The position numbers and the translations under genes are program-made. 15,416 bases of DNA from Bordetella parapertussis (GTDB lineage: Bacteria > Pseudomonadota > Gammaproteobacteria > Burkholderiales > Burkholderiaceae_B), in assembly GCA_945872285.1 (NCBI GenBank), contig CAMBZR010000069.1:1-15416 (forward strand), given 5' to 3'. Below the pieces are notes generated by a model. That model was not told the origin of the DNA. It saw only the letters and a list, made by a program, of their open reading frames with translations, and searched no databases. Of this stretch, positions 7,124-14,260 are shown piece after piece; positions within the stretch are counted from its first letter, which is position 1; each line of letters opens with the position of its first letter.

Positions 7124-7696
7124 ATGAAAAAAACCGAACAACCCTTTGGACACGCGGGTCCTGTCTTAGACTTTCTTCTTGCGATTGCCACGATATTGTC
7201 TTTGATTGCGACTGCGATCATGATTATTGAAGGTCTAAGTCGCTACATTTTGAATACCAGCTATTTTTGGGCCGAAGAAATGGTCCGTTTTATGATGGTT
7301 TGGTCATTCAGCCTGACGATTGGCATTGCAGGATTTAAGAAACTACATATACGCACTGAACTGCTCGTGCAGAAATTTCCACGAGCAGTTCAACGTCTGT
7401 GTTGGATTCTGTCGTGCGCCACGGGTATTACTTTTGCGCTTGTTTTGATCTACTCCTCGATCCCTCAGATCATTCGCTACTTTGATATGGGTATTGTTTC
7501 GGAGTCAAATCTCGAGCTTCCGATGTGGCTACTCTACCTATCCATGCCGATTGCGGGCTTGGGTTTACTTTGGTATTACCTAAGTGCCCTGCGGTATGCG
7601 TGGAGCGTCGGCGACCCATTTATGCCCGAGACGGAGGACTTCTCAACCTCCCCCGACTCTGATCGCACTCGTACCTCAACGAATCCACTCCTATGA
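7124..7696 (+). CDS. TRAP transporter small membrane subunit, DctQ type
   Basis: The protein is 190 residues with four predicted membrane segments at roughly 13-36, 47-70, 92-113 and 133-155, the standard DctQ layout. The family motif WAEEMVRFMMVW is at 49-60, followed by an HIRTELLVQ stretch. It pairs with the DctM-type subunit to form the sodium-driven TRAP permease in the inner membrane. The C-terminal tail (about 160-190) is hydrophilic and rich in Ser, Thr and Asp. It begins 59 bases after the binding protein, with only a weak ribosome binding site, and ends in an ATGA overlap with dctM. Its codons for residues 78-90 form a 13-bp perfect inverted repeat (7357-7392), described separately. 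Confidence 0.9.
   Translation: MKKTEQPFGHAGPVLDFLLAIATILSLIATAIMIIEGLSRYILNTSYFWAEEMVRFMMVWSFSLTIGIAGFKKLHIRTELLVQKFPRAVQRLCWILSCATGITFALVLIYSSIPQIIRYFDMGIVSESNLELPMWLLYLSMPIAGLGLLWYYLSALRYAWSVGDPFMPETEDFSTSPDSDRTRTSTNPLL
7357..7392. repeat. 13-bp perfect inverted repeat inside the dctQ-type gene
   Basis: The left arm TGAACTGCTCGTG (7357-7369) and the right arm CACGAGCAGTTCA (7380-7392) are exact reverse complements separated by 10 bases (7370-7379). On the plus strand this gives a stable, GC-containing stem-loop within coding sequence. No T-run follows it, so it does not look like an intrinsic terminator. The function is not known. Confidence 0.75.
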
Positions 7697-8961
7697 CAAT
7701 TATTCTCGCTGCAATCGGCTTATTAGGCCTCATGGCGCTCGGCGCTCACGTTGCAACCACGATGGGGTTGATTTCCAGCGCGATCGCGCTGTCGATCGAC
7801 AACGTACCCATTGCTGTCATCGCTCAAACCGCATTTAAGTCGATTAATAGCTACCCGCTAATGGCTGTGCCCATGTTTATATTGATGGGTAACATCATGA
7901 TGAGAGGCAATATCGTCTTTGTCTTGGTGGATTTAATTGGTAGTCTTGTTCGTTTTTTTAGAGGGGGCTTAGCGCTAACCGTCATGTTGGCCTGTGTGTT
8001 TTTCGCAGCGATCTCGGGGTCGAGCGTCGCATCGGCCTCAGCCATTGGCGCTTCGACCGTTGAGGAACTAAAGAAAGAACGCTATCCCGCCAATTTTTCT
8101 GCCGCGCTCGTCGCGGTTGGTGGCACGCTCGGCTTAATGATCCCTCCATCTTTAGGCTTTATCTTAATTGGCTCGATCGTTGGCATACCCGTAGACAAAC
8201 TATTTATCGCCGGCATCGTCCCAGGATTATTTGAAGCGGCGTTACTTTTAATCACCACGTATATTATTTGTCGAAAAAAGGGCTACGGGTCGCAACATGC
8301 TGCGATCGACGTGAAAGGGTTTTTCACGAAACTCCCACGCTCTTCTGGTGCGTTATCAATGCCCGTACTGATTATGGGCAGCATTTACCTCGGGCTATTT
8401 ACGCCGACAGAGGTCTCCGCCGTCGCGGCTGGGTTCTCTATTATCTTGTGTGTCTACATCTATCGCAGCTTGGGTTGGCGAGATATCTGGGGGATCTCGA
8501 AAGAGTCCGTCATGCAGTCAAGTATGATTTTTGCAGTGGTGCTGGGCGGCAGCCTAATTGGTTTTGTGCTCGCGCGGATGGGCGCCTCTAACGCCCTCGT
8601 GCAGCTCATGGTCGAGTTGGATATGAAACCATGGCAATTTTTATTACTGGCTAACATCGTTCTCTTGATCTTGGGTATGTTTTTGGATGGCGTGGCAATG
8701 ATTGTGCTGACTGCGCCCTTGCTATTTCCGATTGCTACACAACTAGGCATCAACCCCATTCATTTTGCCGTCATCATGGTAGCAAACGTCGAGATCGCGA
8801 CCCTGACCCCTCCGATTGGACTCAATTTATTTGTCATGAGTTCAATTGCAAAAATTCCAGTTGAATCTGTCGTGAAAGGGGTCGTTCCTTTTTTTGCGAC
8901 AAGATTGATTGCCCTTGGGATTTTAACCTATGTGCCTTGGCTTTCATTGGTTTTATTGTGA
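7693..8961 (+). CDS. TRAP transporter large membrane subunit, DctM type
   Basis: The protein is 422 residues and very hydrophobic, with about a dozen membrane segments. DctM hallmarks are SYPLMAVPMFILMGNIM near residues 52-69, FFAAISGSSVASASAIGA, GTLGLMIPPSLGFILIG, the amphipathic stretch before FIAGIVPGL, and late motifs FLDGVAMIVLTAPLLFP and ATLTPPIGLNLFV. This subunit forms the substrate translocation path of the sodium-coupled TRAP transporter. Its ATG overlaps the dctQ stop as ATGA (7693-7696), so the two are translationally coupled. It is followed after 45 bases by the hydrolase genes, with no terminator seen between them. Import and breakdown are therefore probably expressed together. 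Confidence 0.95.
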   Translation: MTIILAAIGLLGLMALGAHVATTMGLISSAIALSIDNVPIAVIAQTAFKSINSYPLMAVPMFILMGNIMMRGNIVFVLVDLIGSLVRFFRGGLALTVMLACVFFAAISGSSVASASAIGASTVEELKKERYPANFSAALVAVGGTLGLMIPPSLGFILIGSIVGIPVDKLFIAGIVPGLFEAALLLITTYIICRKKGYGSQHAAIDVKGFFTKLPRSSGALSMPVLIMGSIYLGLFTPTEVSAVAAGFSIILCVYIYRSLGWRDIWGISKESVMQSSMIFAVVLGGSLIGFVLARMGASNALVQLMVELDMKPWQFLLLANIVLLILGMFLDGVAMIVLTAPLLFPIATQLGINPIHFAVIMVANVEIATLTPPIGLNLFVMSSIAKIPVESVVKGVVPFFATRLIALGILTYVPWLSLVLL

Positions 8962-9006
8962 GCGCTGTATTGATTAAGTTTTGTAACCTTTGCATGAGGA
9001 ATCATC

Positions 9007-9654
9007 ATGACGGATGTGAGCCGCGCGGACAATTACCGAGGGGTGTTTGATACACGGTTGGGCTTTGGTGAAAAACCTGCCGTCATTGTGATCGACTTTG
9101 TAAAGGCCTACACCACCGAGGGAGCACCCTTTTTTGCTCAAGGTGTTGTCGATGCGGTAGGTCACTCAATTCCCTTGTTAGCCGCCGCGCGCCGGGCGGG
9201 CGCACCCATTATCTATACGCAAGTGGTGTATCACCCCTCTGGCTTAGATGGTGGACTATTTTTTAAGAAAGTGCCTTCGCTCAAGCTGTTTATTCAAGGC
9301 GCACCTCTGGGCGCCATCGACGATCGCATCACGCCACAGCCATCAGACTTCATTGTCACGAAACAGTATCCAAGCAGTTTTTTCGGCACATCGCTTGGTT
9401 CGACACTCAAGACCTTAGGCATTGATACGACGGTGCTAATAGGCTGCTCAACAAGCGGCTGTGTGCGGGCAACAGCCGTAGATGCCATACAACACGGCTA
9501 TCGCGTGATTGTTCCCAAAGAATGTTGCGGAGATCGTCATGACGCTCCTCACGACGCAGCGCTGTTTGACATTAATGCAAAGTACGGCGATGTCTTGACT
9601 AAAGCCGAAGTTATTTCCTGGTTTGATCAGCTTTCTAACCGCTCAAATGGCTAA
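9007..9654 (+). CDS. Isochorismatase-fold cysteine amidohydrolase (N-carbamoylsarcosine/maleamate amidase-like)
   Basis: The protein is 215 residues with the cysteine-hydrolase triad of this fold: D30 in AVIVIDFVKAY, K119 in FIVTKQYPS, and C152 in GCSTSGCVRATAVDA. The STSGCVRAT context and the C-terminal VPKECCGDRHDAPHDAALFDINAKYGDV pattern are typical of the N-carbamoylsarcosine amidase and maleamate amidohydrolase (NicF) branch; biuret hydrolase is a more distant cousin. These enzymes release ammonia, or ammonia and CO2, from amide or carbamoyl groups through a thioester on the cysteine. GAGGA at 8996-9000 is 6 bases before the ATG, a strong site. It is followed by an 8-base overlap with the RraA-like gene. 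The exact substrate is unknown; a nicotinate pathway is not supported because no other nic genes are present here. Confidence 0.88.
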   Translation: MTDVSRADNYRGVFDTRLGFGEKPAVIVIDFVKAYTTEGAPFFAQGVVDAVGHSIPLLAAARRAGAPIIYTQVVYHPSGLDGGLFFKKVPSLKLFIQGAPLGAIDDRITPQPSDFIVTKQYPSSFFGTSLGSTLKTLGIDTTVLIGCSTSGCVRATAVDAIQHGYRVIVPKECCGDRHDAPHDAALFDINAKYGDVLTKAEVISWFDQLSNRSNG

Positions 9655-10327
9655 CGCTGCACTCACCATTCGTCGTGATTGGGCACGTGTCGATCTAGCA
9701 GGAATTCCTGCGTTGATGCAAGCATCGAGCAGTCAGCTTAGCGATGTCACCGCTGGTGCTGCTACGCTCGATCTAACCTTGCGTCGAATGGCAGGACCCG
9801 AGCGTATGGCCGGGCTCGCGCTGCCCATCATGACCGCTGTGGATGACAATTTAGCGCCTTATGCGGCGCTCAGCGTCATCCAACCAGGCGATCTTGTGAT
9901 CGTGACCTGCACCGGCAATGGGAAGTGCGCCTTATTAGGAGATCACATCATTGGTCTCTACAAAAACGCAGGAGCCTCGGGTGTCTTAGTGAATGGTTTT
10001 GTTCGAGACCTAGATGGCCTCAGGAAACTTAATTTGCCGGTTTTCGCCCTGGGCACCTCTGCGCGTGCACCAAGTAAACATGGTCCAGGTACGGTGGGCG
10101 TCTCAGTCACGATTGCAAACACGACGATTCAAGCGGGTGATTTTATTGTGATCGACGAGGATGGTGTCGCGACGATACCGAGCACAAATATCCACAGCTT
10201 AGAGCCAAAGCTCGATGCACTCTTTACGCAAGATCGTTTGATACAAGATCGTGTGGCGTCAGGCGCAATGAAGCCGCCAAACTTTGAGAATCTATTAAGC
10301 CAAGCCGGCGTGCATTGGATCGCATGA
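9647..10327 (+). CDS. RraA-like class II aldolase/decarboxylase (HMG/CHA aldolase family)
   Basis: The protein is 226 residues from the ATG at 9647. It has the D-x20-R-D signature of 4-hydroxy-4-methyl-2-oxoglutarate/4-carboxy-4-hydroxy-2-oxoadipate aldolases: D99 (GDHIIG), R120 and D121 (NGFVRDLDG). The segments PGDLVIV, AGASGVLVNG and KHGPGTVG also fit the family. These enzymes bind a divalent metal and split pyruvate from 4-hydroxy-2-oxoacids; many also decarboxylate oxaloacetate. The RNase E inhibitor RraA shares the fold but is an unlikely role here, given catabolic neighbours. The start is within the end of the isochorismatase-like gene, with no evident ribosome binding site, so translational coupling is likely. 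Its stop overlaps the next amidase start as ATGA. Confidence 0.82.
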   Translation: MANAALTIRRDWARVDLAGIPALMQASSSQLSDVTAGAATLDLTLRRMAGPERMAGLALPIMTAVDDNLAPYAALSVIQPGDLVIVTCTGNGKCALLGDHIIGLYKNAGASGVLVNGFVRDLDGLRKLNLPVFALGTSARAPSKHGPGTVGVSVTIANTTIQAGDFIVIDEDGVATIPSTNIHSLEPKLDALFTQDRLIQDRVASGAMKPPNFENLLSQAGVHWIA

Positions 10328-11733
10328 AAAAGAAAACGTCTCCTTCTTCCAAGGATTTATGGAAAATTACGCTAGCTGAAGCGTCCGCTCGCATTCAAGC
10401 CGCCAGTTTGTCGCCTGTCGAGTTACTTGAAGCCTATCTTGATCGGATCGCTGAGGTAGACGGTAAGATTCATTCTTATATTTGTGTTGCAGCCGAACCC
10501 GCGCGCCAAGCGGCAAAACAAGCCGAACGTGAGCTGCGAAATGGCATTTGGAAGGGTCCACTTCATGGGATTCCGTTCGCAGTAAAAGATAATTACGATG
10601 TCGCCGGATTGCCTGCGACCGCCGGCTCTCGGCTGCGCTTAGGGCACACACCGGAGGTTGATGCGCCACTTGTCGCTGACCTTAAAGCCGCAGGCGCGGT
10701 GTTAATTGGTAAATTGTCTACGTGGGAGTTCGGGACAGGGAACGGAGGCGAATACTTCGATCTACCTTTTCCGCCGGCACGCAACCCTTGGGATATAGAG
10801 AGATTTACGGGTGGCTCGTCGACTGGCGCAGGCGCAGGAGTCGCTGCAGGCACAACGCTTTTTGCGCTGGGTTCCGACACAACCGGCTCGGTGCGACTGC
10901 CTGCAGCCGCCTGTGGTGCGGTGGGGATGATCACCACGCCCGGACGTCTCTCGACCGAGGGAATTCTTCCGAACTGTTGGTCTCTTGACACGCCCGGCCC
11001 CTTTGCCTGGACGGTTCAAGACTGCGCGATGATTCTGGATACCTTGCTAGGACCGCCCGCGGCAAACGCTTTGCCTCAACGCGCGTTGTCGCGTAGTGTG
11101 GGGTTGCCGATTTCAGGTTTACGGATTGCCGTTGTTGACGATCCGGGCCCCGGCTTTCCGCAAGCAGACCGACCGCTACAAAACGGGCTCCACAAAGCAC
11201 TAGAGGTTCTTGAAAAGCTCGGTGCACGCCTCACGTACGTCAAGCTTCCCATTCCAGCGGCAGAATGCTTTGCAGCATCCCGAATGATCGGACCCGCAGA
11301 AAGTGCCTCGATCCATGAGGATGAACTCAAACATCATGCTGATCAAATGGGGTTTGCCTTACGAGATAAGCTCTTGGCCGGCTCGCTCGTCAGGGCAGTG
11401 GACTATCTCGCAGCACAGCGCTTGAGACGAGCAATCGCTACGAGTCTGGACACGCTGCTACGCGGCTACGACGCCTTAGTAACCTTTGGCACCTTACATT
11501 TACCGCCAAGACTAGGTGTTGAACCCGAGATGACGGCCTTCACTGTCGAGACCATGCTGACCCCTTTTAATCTCTCGGGACACCCCGCCTTAGTGCAATG
11601 CAATGGCTTCGCAAAAGGCTTGCCTCTCAATTGGCAGATCATTGGTAATCGCGGGGATGAAGCAACGATTCTACAAATCGCTGGTGCCTATGAGGCTGCA
11701 ACCCCATGGCGCAATCGGAGGCCAACACTATGA
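10324..11733 (+). CDS. Amidase-signature family hydrolase (amidase B), candidate AtzE/GatA-like subunit
   Basis: The protein is 469 residues from the ATG at 10324, which overlaps the RraA-like stop as ATGA. The triad is complete: K88 in AVKDNYD, cis-Ser S165 in GGSSTGAG, and nucleophile S189 in GSDTTGSVRLPA. The TTG at 10315 adds only three residues and is not needed. The GSSTGAGAG and DTTGS variants set it apart from amidases A and C, which have GSSGGSG and DTGGS, so it belongs to another branch. A 72-residue gene resembling AtzG overlaps its stop. In the cyanuric acid pathway, amidase AtzE works as a complex with AtzG, related to GatA with GatC, so amidase B is probably the large subunit of a comparable complex. 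Substrates of that class include carboxybiuret-like ureides. The true substrate is undetermined. Confidence 0.9.
   Translation: MKKKTSPSSKDLWKITLAEASARIQAASLSPVELLEAYLDRIAEVDGKIHSYICVAAEPARQAAKQAERELRNGIWKGPLHGIPFAVKDNYDVAGLPATAGSRLRLGHTPEVDAPLVADLKAAGAVLIGKLSTWEFGTGNGGEYFDLPFPPARNPWDIERFTGGSSTGAGAGVAAGTTLFALGSDTTGSVRLPAAACGAVGMITTPGRLSTEGILPNCWSLDTPGPFAWTVQDCAMILDTLLGPPAANALPQRALSRSVGLPISGLRIAVVDDPGPGFPQADRPLQNGLHKALEVLEKLGARLTYVKLPIPAAECFAASRMIGPAESASIHEDELKHHADQMGFALRDKLLAGSLVRAVDYLAAQRLRRAIATSLDTLLRGYDALVTFGTLHLPPRLGVEPEMTAFTVETMLTPFNLSGHPALVQCNGFAKGLPLNWQIIGNRGDEATILQIAGAYEAATPWRNRRPTL
11717..11721 (+). promoter_or_regulatory. Strong ribosome binding site of the small AtzG-like gene
   Basis: GGAGG is 8 bases before the ATG at 11730 and lies inside the end of amidase B. 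A near-consensus site at this place argues that the 72-codon frame is a real gene. Confidence 0.7.
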
Positions 11734-11948
11734 GCAAAAAACGTCCGACTAAGACCGCTTCTGGCGAACAACCAAATACTGTCCACTCTTTTGCAGCGCT
11801 ACACGGACTGTCAGAACTAAAGCCTGTTTATTTAAAACGCATGGGGGAATTGTCGGTGCCGGTCGCAGCGTTTGGTCAGCAAGTTAGGCGCCTGTCCAAC
11901 AAAGAGGACGGTCCTGCGCCCGTCTTTGTTGTGATGACTCGCACCTAG
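11730..11948 (+). CDS. AtzG-like (DUF4089) small amidase partner protein
   Basis: The protein is 72 residues. It starts in an ATGA overlap with amidase B and has a near-consensus ribosome binding site. The first 15 or so residues are basic and probably disordered. Residues 18-52 could form two helices (VHSFAALHGLSELKPVYLKRMGELSVPVAAFGQQ). The chain then has an acidic linker and PAPVF at 62-66 near the C-terminus. The helix-helix-linker-PAPVF layout, with the HGL motif early, resembles AtzG/DUF4089 proteins. These are GatC-like subunits that wrap around an amidase-signature enzyme and help stabilise it. Length and position directly after an amidase fit that role. The match is by pattern memory only, and similarity outside PAPVF is modest. 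The alternative is an unrelated orphan small protein. Confidence 0.65.
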   Translation: MSKKRPTKTASGEQPNTVHSFAALHGLSELKPVYLKRMGELSVPVAAFGQQVRRLSNKEDGPAPVFVVMTRT

Positions 11949-11964
11949 GACACTTGAGCGAAAC

Positions 11965-12840
11965 ATGAAAAAACTCATCATCGAAGTGCGCGTGAACGAA
12001 TACGCGATGCGCGACGAGAACCCCAATGTGCCCTGGACAGCCGCAGAAATCGGTCGAGACGCACGCGCCATTCAGGATGCGGGCGCCTCGGTGATTCACT
12101 TTCATGCCAGAGCCGAGAATGGTCTACCTGCGCATGGGCTCGAAGATTACGCTGCACCTATTAGGGAAATTCGAGCACACTCAGACCTGATGATCAATCC
12201 GACGCTCGGACAAATCACGAAAGGTGGAACGCTTGAGCGGATTGCTCACATTGAGTCCTTTGCTAAGGATCCAATCCTGAAACCCGAAATTGTTGGTCTC
12301 GACCCGGGCTCCACAAACATCGATGTCTTTGACTCCTCCACTAAGCGCTTTGTATCAAACAATAAAGTCTACGTAAACTCCCATGAAACGCTCATCGCGT
12401 TTCTGGAGAGATTTCGTGAACTTGGCGTTCGCCCTGCTCTCGCGTGCTGGAACATCTCATTTTTACGGGGTGCAGGCGCCTTAATTGAGCTAGGGCTTGT
12501 TCCCGATCCGAGCTATTTTTTACTCGTGCATGGGGGAGCAGGACAGCTCGGTGCCCATCCCAATACGCTTGAGGGCCTGAGAGCCTATACCGACCACCTG
12601 CCACGCGGGTCAGCGGTTGAATGGTCGATATGCTGCAAGGGCGGAAATCTTTTTACGATTGCCGCAGCTGCAATCGCCCAAGGAGGACATATTGCCATCG
12701 GCATCGGCGATTATGCCTATCCTGAATTAGGCTATCCAACAAACGCCGAGCTAGTCAATGAAATTGTCAAGCTTGCGAAGTTAATCGGCCGTGATGTTGC
12801 AACGCCCGCGCAAGCACGACAAATGCTCGGTGTCGACTAA
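11965..12840 (+). CDS. BKACE-family (DUF849) beta-keto acid cleavage enzyme-like protein with non-canonical active site
   Basis: The protein is 291 residues, the normal family length. BKACE features are VPWTAAEIGRDARAIQDAGAS, the metal-binding H45-x-H47 in IHFHAR, a GLDPGSTN segment, and the C-terminal GYPTNAELV and DVATPAQARQMLG. Canonical members condense a beta-keto acid with acetyl-CoA, giving acetoacetate and a new acyl-CoA. In the reference enzyme Kce the HVRVGLED segment supplies R226, metal ligand E230 and D231. Here the matching segment is HIAIGIGD (242-249), so the Arg is A244 and the Glu is G248, and only D249 remains. The reaction is therefore probably different, or the metal site is completed by another residue. 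A weak GAG precedes the ATG. The gene lies 16 bases after the AtzG-like gene and 31 before amidase C. Confidence 0.87.
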   Translation: MKKLIIEVRVNEYAMRDENPNVPWTAAEIGRDARAIQDAGASVIHFHARAENGLPAHGLEDYAAPIREIRAHSDLMINPTLGQITKGGTLERIAHIESFAKDPILKPEIVGLDPGSTNIDVFDSSTKRFVSNNKVYVNSHETLIAFLERFRELGVRPALACWNISFLRGAGALIELGLVPDPSYFLLVHGGAGQLGAHPNTLEGLRAYTDHLPRGSAVEWSICCKGGNLFTIAAAAIAQGGHIAIGIGDYAYPELGYPTNAELVNEIVKLAKLIGRDVATPAQARQMLGVD

Positions 12841-12859
12841 TCCACAGCAGAAACACACA

Positions 12860-12865
12860 AAGGTG
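12860..12865 (+). promoter_or_regulatory. Ribosome binding site that decides the start at 12872
   Basis: AAGGTG is 6 bases before the ATG at 12872. Upstream in-frame starts from 12791 lie within the BKACE-like gene and would add an unlike, charged N-terminus. Confidence 0.6.
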
Positions 12866-12871
12866 AATTCC

Positions 12872-14218
12872 ATGCAACCACAAGTACTCAGTGCAACCGC
12901 TGCAACCAAGACTGCGCTAGAAAATATCGCGAAATACAACCCGTCCATTAACGCAATGATCACCGTTTTCGCTGATCAAGCGCTCGCGCGTGCAGCGCAA
13001 CTCGACGCCTTGCCTCCCCAAGCCCGAGGCCCCCTACATGGCATGGTGGTTAATCTAAAAGATAATATCGACCTAGCCGGATGCGTAACGACTGCCGCCT
13101 CAGTCATCCTGAAAGATAATGTCGCGCAGCGCAACGCCTTCATCACCGACCGCCTCCTTGATGCAGGTGCCGTCATTATTGGTAAATCCAACTTACACGA
13201 ATGGGTGTTCGGACCGACCAGTCAAAGCAAACATTTTGGGCCCGTCAAAAATCCGTGGGATCCTTCGCGCATCCCCGGCGGCTCGAGTGGCGGCTCTGGG
13301 GCCTCTGTTGCGAGCGAAATGTGCACTGTCTCAATTGGTAGCGATACGGGAGGTTCGATCAGAATTCCCTCTGCGTTTAACGGCTTAGCTGGTTTACGGC
13401 CTTCTGTGGGAAGAATATCTTGCGCGGGTAGTGTCGGCGTCAGCCCCCCTTTCGACGTTCTTGGCCCACTTGGAAAATCGGTATCGGATGTCGCCCGCGT
13501 TTTTCAGGTGATTGCGGGCTATGACCCTGCAGATCCCATGTCCATCGACCGTCCCGTACCAGATGCGTTGAGCACCTTGAATGACAGCGTTCGCGGCAAG
13601 CGCATTGGTTTTATGCGCCATTGGTACTTTGACCATATATCCAAAGAATTACAAACCGCTATTGACAATGCGTTAGACGTTTATAAAAGCTTGGGTGTCG
13701 AAATCGTCGAAGTGGACCTAGGAGATGTTGATCGCGCGCAAGAGATGTTAGGGTTTCGATTAATTTTGGCTGACGCTTTCGAAAAGCATCGGGAACAACT
13801 CGCTCAACGCCCCAAAGATTATGGCGAGGATATCCAAATGCGACTTGCCATCGGAGGTCGCTTAAGCGGCCCAGATTACGCCCAAGCACTGCGCTGGACC
13901 GAGGCGTGGCGACACCGCCTTTCGGGCTTATTCACCCAGGTTGACGCGATATTGTGTCCCACCACGCCCATACTGCCCCCTTTAAGAGCGGACTTAGAGT
14001 TTGCCCAAGCAATTCGCACGATTCCGAAATTTACCTGCGTGTACGCGGCCGCTGGCGTTCCAAGTCTTGCACTTCCATGCGGGTTCTCGGCCGAAGGCCT
14101 GCCCTTGTCGATGGAGCTCGCGGGCCCTACCTTTGGTGAAGCTGCCATATTGCAGTTGGGGCATGCTTTTCAGAAAGTCACCGCGCATCACTTGCAACGA
14201 CCTGCGCTTGTTTCCTAA
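12872..14218 (+). CDS. Amidase-signature family hydrolase (amidase C)
   Basis: The protein is 448 residues from the ATG at 12872. The triad is K63 in NLKDNID, cis-Ser S138 in GGSSGGSG, and nucleophile S162 in GSDTGGSIRIP, with the standard 75 and 24 residue spacings. N-terminal alignment with amidase A confirms the start: both begin about 60 residues before the catalytic lysine. The two resemble each other more than amidase B, so A and C may be paralogues that act on related substrates. No signal peptide is present, so it is cytoplasmic. It is the last gene of the long plus-strand run. A gap of 122 bases and a candidate promoter follow. Substrate is unknown; an amide, ureido or carbamoyl acid fits the neighbours. 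Confidence 0.92.
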   Translation: MQPQVLSATAATKTALENIAKYNPSINAMITVFADQALARAAQLDALPPQARGPLHGMVVNLKDNIDLAGCVTTAASVILKDNVAQRNAFITDRLLDAGAVIIGKSNLHEWVFGPTSQSKHFGPVKNPWDPSRIPGGSSGGSGASVASEMCTVSIGSDTGGSIRIPSAFNGLAGLRPSVGRISCAGSVGVSPPFDVLGPLGKSVSDVARVFQVIAGYDPADPMSIDRPVPDALSTLNDSVRGKRIGFMRHWYFDHISKELQTAIDNALDVYKSLGVEIVEVDLGDVDRAQEMLGFRLILADAFEKHREQLAQRPKDYGEDIQMRLAIGGRLSGPDYAQALRWTEAWRHRLSGLFTQVDAILCPTTPILPPLRADLEFAQAIRTIPKFTCVYAAAGVPSLALPCGFSAEGLPLSMELAGPTFGEAAILQLGHAFQKVTAHHLQRPALVS

Positions 14219-14260
14219 GCTTTACCTTAAAGAGATTTATTAGTAAGTTTTAAGTAAAGA

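Noticed and set aside
9623..9646. TTG start for the RraA-like gene inside the isochorismatase-like gene
   Set aside because: The ATG at 9647 fits the family N-terminus; the extra eight residues have no support.
10315..10323. TTG start for amidase B
   Set aside because: It adds three residues only; the ATGA overlap at 10324 matches the style of neighbouring junctions.
10593..11330. Several minus-strand open frames under amidase B
   Set aside because: Amidase B is complete and conserved on the plus strand; the opposite frames have low-complexity, Arg/Pro/Ser-rich products typical of shadow frames.
9007..12840. Assignment as a cyanuric acid/biuret or nicotinate pathway
   Set aside because: No AtzD-type hydrolase, AtzF fusion or other nic genes are present; only individual family resemblances were found.
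12791..12871. Longer N-terminus for amidase C
   Set aside because: It would overlap the BKACE-like gene by 50 bases and add a charged stretch without family similarity, whereas 12872 has a good ribosome site.
14219..14240. Possible terminator after amidase C (CTTTA-CCT-TAAAG)
   Set aside because: The stem is only 5 bp, AT-rich, and not followed by a clear T-run.
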